From: SIG607 sp045533195
Lineage (GTDB): Bacteria > Bacillota > Clostridia > Oscillospirales > Acutalibacteraceae
Assembly: GCA_045533195.1 (NCBI GenBank)
Contig: JAZSHI010000030.1
Span: forward strand, 1-64,000
Direction: 5' to 3'
DNA length: 64,000 bases
Positions within the stretch are counted from its first letter, which is position 1; the number at the start of each line of letters is the position of its first letter. The translations under genes and the position numbers were made by a program. A model generated the notes under the pieces. The model did not search any database. It was given only the letters and a program-made list of their open reading frames with translations, and was not told the DNA's origin. Shown one piece after another: positions 60,123 through 64,000 of this stretch.

Positions 60123-60983
60123 TTACAAAAACAGAAGTGTTCCCAAAAAGCAAAGGGTGATGCTTATGATTTGAAATTTAGAAAGCTTTTCTTTAAACAA
60201 AGCTACTCCTGCAAGGGAAGAAAAAATTATACTTCCTCCCGTTACCATTGGGTAAAGCACCGTTGCGGGCAGATTTTTTGCGCCTATTAACTGGAGCATA
60301 TAGGAAAGTCCGCTTACTGCGGCAATAATTACTATAAGACCAACTGATTTTTTATTCAAAAAAGGCTTTTTACGACTTCCTTTATTAAAGCAAAGCAATA
60401 CTGCGCTTATTAGAAAATTAAATATTCCCGTGTACATAACAAAGACGGTTGAATCGACGGGAGAAAAGGTTGGATTAATTTGATGGAATTTTGATATTAT
60501 GCTCACACAGCCGTTTAAAACGAATACCGCAACACAAAGCAGTAAAAAGGGCAAATTAAACTTAAACTTTGCATTTGCCGATAAAATTACGGCGCAAATA
60601 ATTATTAAAACGCCTAAAATTCTCAAAACCGAAATTTTTTCATTTAAAAACAAAACACCGTAGAAATAAGGAAGCAACATACCGCCGCACATTAAAAACA
60701 CTGAATAGGTGGAAGTATCCCCTAATTTTAGTATTTTAAAACCTATTATACTATATGCCATTGCGCATACCGACATAGCTGCCGCACAAATTATTGAAAA
60801 GGCGGAAAACTGAAGCTTAAACCCCGAAAGAGCAAAAAATATTCCTGCTTTTACTAATCCTGATAAAAGATTAAACTTTAATCCCGACGTTAAGTTTGCG
60901 CCATCTTTCGCCTGATATTTTTTTGAAAGAGCAAATTCAAAGGCTAAAAGAATTGTTGCCATTAAAACTAATAAATAATTCAT
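60123..60983 (-). CDS. DMT-superfamily (EamA) transporter, second copy
   Basis: A 286-residue permease with ten membrane helices in two EamA halves. A segment, NAKFKFNLPFLLLCVAVFVLNG, starts the second half. The start is the ATG at 60983 with GGTGAT six bases ahead, rather than the GTG at 60992. It diverges from an AraC-family regulator across 94 bp that hold a perfect 26-bp palindrome. The regulator may control it. The substrate is unknown. Confidence 0.85.
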   Translation of the reverse strand: MNYLLVLMATILLAFEFALSKKYQAKDGANLTSGLKFNLLSGLVKAGIFFALSGFKLQFSAFSIICAAAMSVCAMAYSIIGFKILKLGDTSTYSVFLMCGGMLLPYFYGVLFLNEKISVLRILGVLIIICAVILSANAKFKFNLPFLLLCVAVFVLNGCVSIISKFHQINPTFSPVDSTVFVMYTGIFNFLISAVLLCFNKGSRKKPFLNKKSVGLIVIIAAVSGLSYMLQLIGAKNLPATVLYPMVTGGSIIFSSLAGVALFKEKLSKFQIISITLCFLGTLLFL

Positions 60984-61012
60984 TTTTATCACCGTTTTAC
61001 ATATTATCTTAT

Positions 61013-61038
61013 AAAAATCAATAATTATATTGATTTTT
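61013..61038. promoter_or_regulatory. Perfect 26-bp palindrome between divergent genes
   Basis: AAAAATCAATA, ATTA, TATTGATTTTT: 11-bp perfect arms, centrally placed in the DMT permease/AraC intergenic region. It is a probable operator site for a dimeric regulator, though AraC sites are usually direct repeats. Confidence 0.5.
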
Positions 61039-61054
61039 CACCTAAAAATATGAT

Positions 61055-61077
61055 AAAATCACCGCAAGGGTGATTTT
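61055..61077 (+). promoter_or_regulatory. Hairpin sequestering the RBS of the AraC regulator
   Basis: AAAATCACC (61055-61063) pairs perfectly with GGTGATTTT (61069-61077) across GCAAG. The 3' arm contains the Shine-Dalgarno sequence and ends one base before the ATG at 61078. Confidence 0.6.
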
Positions 61078-61896
61078 ATGAAATATAAAAAATTAACTTT
61101 AAGTAAAACGGGCGAAATGAATTTTTCAATCACTTATTCAAAAGCCGAAATCGCTTCGAGAACGAACCACAACGAATCCCACATACACAAAGAATGTGAA
61201 ATTTATATAAATTTAAGCGGTGACGTTTCATTTGAGGTGGAAAATAGAATATATCCTATTAAACGAGGCAGCGTTATAATAACCAGACCGTACGAATACC
61301 ATCATTGTATTTGCCACTCGGATATATGCCATGAGCATTACTGGATAACCTTTTCGGCAGATGAAAACGAAGAATTTTTAGATATATTTTATGATAGAAA
61401 AAAAGGAAATAACAATCTTTTACTTTTAAATGAAGAATCTTTAGAAAGCATCTCCTTAGCGTTAGAAAGCATTTTAAGGAACGATACCGATAGATTAGAC
61501 GAAAAAATTTCAATTCTTTCGCTTTTTAATATTTTAAGAAATTGCAAATCATTTTCTTATGAAGAATACAATAAATCGTTGCCCCCTGACGTACTAAAAG
61601 CCTTATCTTTTATGGATGAAAATCTTCGCGAAAATATTAATATAAACAGTATCGCCCATACGGCTAACGTCAGCGTAAATACATTGGAGCGGCATTTTAA
61701 ATCTTCCTTTAATATATCCCCCAGTAAAATGCTTACAAAAAAGCGACTTATACAGTCTTTAGAATATCTCAGAAACGGTGATACCGTAACAGATGCGGCA
61801 ATAAAAAGCGGAATCAGTGATTACTCAAATTACATTCAGCTTTTTAAAAAGCAGTTTGGTATGACTCCCCTTAGTTATAAAAAACAGTTTAAATAA
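61078..61896 (+). CDS. AraC-family transcriptional regulator, second copy
   Basis: A 272-residue regulator: cupin-like ligand domain (1-150, with ESHIHKECEIYINLSG and VIITRPYEYHH, histidines that could bind metal or a ligand) and two HTH motifs (165-270, signature SDYSNYIQLFKKQFGMTPLSYKK). It is divergent from the EamA permease gene. The start is the ATG at 61078, with its RBS AAGGGTGATTTT paired in a hairpin. A long hairpin terminator shared with the next minus-strand gene lies downstream. Confidence 0.88.
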   Translation: MKYKKLTLSKTGEMNFSITYSKAEIASRTNHNESHIHKECEIYINLSGDVSFEVENRIYPIKRGSVIITRPYEYHHCICHSDICHEHYWITFSADENEEFLDIFYDRKKGNNNLLLLNEESLESISLALESILRNDTDRLDEKISILSLFNILRNCKSFSYEEYNKSLPPDVLKALSFMDENLRENININSIAHTANVSVNTLERHFKSSFNISPSKMLTKKRLIQSLEYLRNGDTVTDAAIKSGISDYSNYIQLFKKQFGMTPLSYKKQFK

Positions 61897-61943
61897 AAAT
61901 GGTTTGTCGAAACGCAGAAAATCGCTTCGACAAACCATACTCA
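61897..61943. terminator. Shared terminator of the AraC gene and SGNH pseudogene
   Basis: ATGGTTTGTCGAA and TTCGACAAACCAT form a 13-bp perfect stem across a 14-nt loop; T runs lie beyond the stem on the minus strand. Confidence 0.75.
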
Positions 61944-62579
61944 TTATAAAGCCTTTAAAACCGTTTCTTTAGTATCTATCATTCCCTGAATATTAGGATG
62001 ACCGCCGTTTTTGGTTATATTTTCAAATTTTATGGGTAAAATATTATACTTTTCGCAAACCTTGTCAAAACAATCATAAATCGGTTCTTTAAGATTTGTA
62101 TTCATAAGGCAATAAATCTTTGCTTTAGGCAAGGCTTCTTTTAAAAGAGAAAAGAAATAGCATATAGCGGGCAATACGTTATATAAATCTTTTTCGCCGA
62201 TATCATTAAATTTAACTTCTCCTAAGGGCGCACCGCACCACGTATCGTTTGTTCCGCCGAAAACAAAAACTGTATCAATTTCATTTTCCTTAAAAAAGCC
62301 TTTTTCTATAAGGCTTTTTAATCTATATATAAATGAAGATGATTTTGAACAGTCCGCCCCACCGTATCCGGTATAACCAATAGTCGAGCCCTACCAACTG
62401 TTATTTAAAACTATGTTTAAATCGGCTTCATTGCTTAGCATATGCCACCAAGTTTCCTCCACCTTGGTAACACCTGTACTCTCTCGTTCTTCTTCCGAAT
62501 AATAAAAGGCATATCCTTCGGGGATAAAACCCTTAAAGGTAGAATAACTGTCACCTATAATAATAGCATTGTTTTTCAT
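61944..62579 (-). pseudogene. SGNH/GDSL esterase with in-frame amber codon
   Basis: The minus-strand frame gives one continuous SGNH hydrolase of about 211 codons: GDSYSTF (block I serine) near the N-terminus, VFVFGGTNDTWCG (block III), and NGGHPNIQG (block V with Asp/His position). It is interrupted once by TAG at 62391-62393, between LNIVLNNSW and GSTIGYTGYGG. Homologous proteins have a serine there, so TCG to TAG is the simplest change. Because uvrA ends in TAG, read-through by recoding is unlikely. The start is taken as the ATG at 62579. It precedes an acyltransferase-3 gene, a usual O-acetylation pairing. Confidence 0.8.
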
Positions 62580-62617
62580 ATTAACACCGTCTTTTAACAT
62601 ATTACGATGCATAATTA

Positions 62618-63616
62618 TTAAAGGTTTTTTGTAAACCCTTCAAGCCACGAAAAGCTTATATAGTAAATTGCTTTATTAAATATTTTATTACCGAAAACCA
62701 ACAGCAACAAACAGGTTAACGGTAAAATAACCCAAGGATAATGCAGTAAATGGGGCAGATAAATCGGCAAAGCCTTAACAAAAAATCCGTGCAACAAAAA
62801 TATGGGCAATGTGTTTTGACCGATAGTTGTTATCAAAAACAGTTTTTTATTTAAATATGGCTTAACTCCCACAAACAAAAACAAAATCCAACATATTGAA
62901 ACTAATGAAACTATAACGCGCATCCATAGTGCGCCGCCGCATTTTATATAGGGCAAAGCCCCGTATAACAATCCGTTAGGAATATCTGTATAATATAAAA
63001 GCACAGCCGACAGTCCTATAAGCGCTACTGAGAGTATCATTAAAAAGGTTCTTGTTCTTTTTTGCTTAATCAATTGTTCAAGTATGCCGTTTTTCTTGCA
63101 ATAATACCCCAGTAAAAACCAAGGCTGAAATACAAAAAAACGTGACAATGACATATAATATCCTATTGTTTCATCAAAACCGACAAGCAAAGAAATAATA
63201 AAGGCACATATTAAAGTTAAGATTTGTCTGTTCTTATTAGCCGTTTCGTAAAGAGGTAAAAGCAACTGATAAAATATTAAGGAAAGCATATACCAAAGCA
63301 ACCAATAGGGTGTTGTATATTGAAAATCTACTTTAACATCAAGCATAAACTTAGAGAAAAGTAAATATAAGCTTTGAAATACTATGTATGGAATACACCA
63401 GCGGAAAATAACCTTCTTCGGTGAATATCTAACATTATAACCGAACAAAAAAATAAATACAGGCATATGAAACGTATAAATAAACCGATAAATATACCCA
63501 CTGCCTGAAAACGCGCGACACACCTCTAACAAATGGGCAAATACTACCGTAAAAATTAAAAAGAAACGTATATTGTCAAGGGAATGATCTCTTGTCTTTC
63601 CCGATTGTAACGTCAT
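62618..63616 (-). CDS. Acyltransferase family 3 membrane protein
   Basis: A 332-residue protein with about ten membrane helices and the family N-terminal block DHSLDNIRFFLIFTVVFAHLLE, whose histidine is catalytic in this family. It probably O-acetylates a surface polysaccharide or glycolipid, with the SGNH gene downstream as partner. It lies 38 bp from that gene. No sugar-nucleotide genes are nearby to show the acceptor. Confidence 0.85.
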   Translation of the reverse strand: MTLQSGKTRDHSLDNIRFFLIFTVVFAHLLEVCRAFSGSGYIYRFIYTFHMPVFIFLFGYNVRYSPKKVIFRWCIPYIVFQSLYLLFSKFMLDVKVDFQYTTPYWLLWYMLSLIFYQLLLPLYETANKNRQILTLICAFIISLLVGFDETIGYYMSLSRFFVFQPWFLLGYYCKKNGILEQLIKQKRTRTFLMILSVALIGLSAVLLYYTDIPNGLLYGALPYIKCGGALWMRVIVSLVSICWILFLFVGVKPYLNKKLFLITTIGQNTLPIFLLHGFFVKALPIYLPHLLHYPWVILPLTCLLLLVFGNKIFNKAIYYISFSWLEGFTKNL

Positions 63617-63750
63617 ATAATCACCGCCTTTATAGGCATTATATCATATTCAATTTAAAAAGTAAATCTTGCTAACGGTAGAAGTATGCAAAATAAGAAG
63701 TTTCCTCTACTCTCAGTAGAGTTGATAGATTCTTTCTACAAAAAATTCCA

Positions 63751-63779
63751 TTGTAAATAGTACTGCTTTGCTTTATAAT
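63751..63779 (+). promoter_or_regulatory. Promoter upstream of the chimeric mini-ORF
   Basis: TTGTAA (63751-63756), 17 bp, TATAAT (63774-63779). Confidence 0.7.
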
Positions 63780-63803
63780 TAAAAAAGAAAGCGAGGGATT
63801 TTA

Positions 63804-63986
63804 ATGAACATACCCATTACCTTTGGCAGCAATTTGAAATATTATAGAACAAAAAACAATTTAACGCAAAAGCACCCCGAAAAATATCCTGATTTAATTG
63901 TCAGAATAACAGGATTTTCAGCAAAATTCCTTTCACTCTCTCCCGAATGGCAACAAGAGGTATTAACACGAAATTTCTACGATTAA
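63804..63986 (+). pseudogene. Chimeric mini-ORF: HTH-regulator start joined to glycyl radical enzyme C-terminus
   Basis: A 60-codon frame. Residues 1-22 (MNIPITFGSNLKYYRTKNNL TQ) look like the first helix of an Xre-type HTH protein. Residues 24-60 (HPEKYPDLIVRITGFSAK, FLSLSPEWQQEVLTRNFYD) are the C-terminal end of a pyruvate formate-lyase-type glycyl radical enzyme, with the glycyl loop RITGFSA. A good promoter and GCGAGGG lie upstream. The simplest reading is a deletion that joined two genes. A stand-alone spare-part protein like YfiD/GrcA is a less likely alternative because it is less than half that size. Confidence 0.6.
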
Positions 63987-64000
63987 TTACATTAGGCACA

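Noticed and set aside
61944..62612. Stop-codon reassignment (TAG as amino acid)
   Set aside because: Only one gene shows it, while uvrA uses TAG as its stop at 5648-5650, so a point mutation is simpler.
63702..63719. CTCTACT-CTC-AGTAGAG hairpin as an operator
   Set aside because: It is too short and too far from the promoter at 63751 to support a function.
1..64000. CRISPR arrays, prophage, tRNA or rRNA genes
   Set aside because: No regularly spaced direct repeats, phage structural genes, tRNA cloverleaf or rRNA signatures were found in any gap.

Overview
The window looks like chromosomal DNA of an uncultured gut-type clostridium, most like the Oscillospiraceae/Ruminococcaceae. The evidence is AT-rich DNA, Shine-Dalgarno starts with frequent TTG initiation, an IspH-S1 fusion protein, sortase B, cohesin and dockerin modules, and an SRP RNA gene directly before dnaX-ebfC-recR. 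I see no prophage, CRISPR array, tRNA or rRNA. Most of the window is housekeeping genes in short minus-strand operons. The accessory signals sit in a few intergenic islands.

Layout: 1-5.6 kb is a minus-strand cluster (YhiN-type flavoprotein, cmk, plsC, ispH-rpsA) preceded by a J-domain/DUF5685 pair. 5.6-10.5 kb is uvrB-uvrA. 10.6-15.8 kb is a 1751-residue secreted repeat protein ending in a dockerin; its own promoter, about 240-nt structured leader and intrinsic terminator just before the RBS look like a riboswitch or attenuator. 16.3-18.8 kb holds glycerate kinase and a LarA-type racemase. 19-25.9 kb has a GH16 lipoprotein, a hairpin-rich MITE-like element, a P-loop protein, pgi, dacA, a LUD protein and mnmA. 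26-28.5 kb is feoA-feoB-Cys-rich protein behind two palindromic operators. 28.6-30.2 kb is rny.

30.4-34.9 kb is a minus-strand operon of a dockerin-bearing glucosaminidase, a membrane-anchored cohesin protein and an AraC regulator. With the dockerin on the giant repeat protein this suggests a small cell-surface cohesin/dockerin assembly. 35.1-37.6 kb is a Zn/Cd efflux operon. 37.7-44 kb carries an MFS permease, a GDPD, a DMT permease, glpK and a lipase-like hydrolase. 44-46.5 kb has a sortase B, an LCP protein and a likely sortase substrate. 46.7-55 kb carries birA, rnhA, lexA, split TauE/SafE genes, a RING/zinc-ribbon pair, a Nudix enzyme, SRP RNA, dnaX, ebfC, recR, DUF896 and nadE.

The last 9 kb is the most worn part: a DUF559 endonuclease gene enclosed by inverted repeats, a gutted REP-associated transposase, an MFS remnant, an SGNH esterase with an in-frame amber codon beside an acyltransferase, and a chimeric mini-ORF carrying the tail of a glycyl radical enzyme. 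Intact genes there are a second acyltransferase, a GltS-type symporter, a DMT permease and an AraC regulator whose RBS lies in a hairpin.
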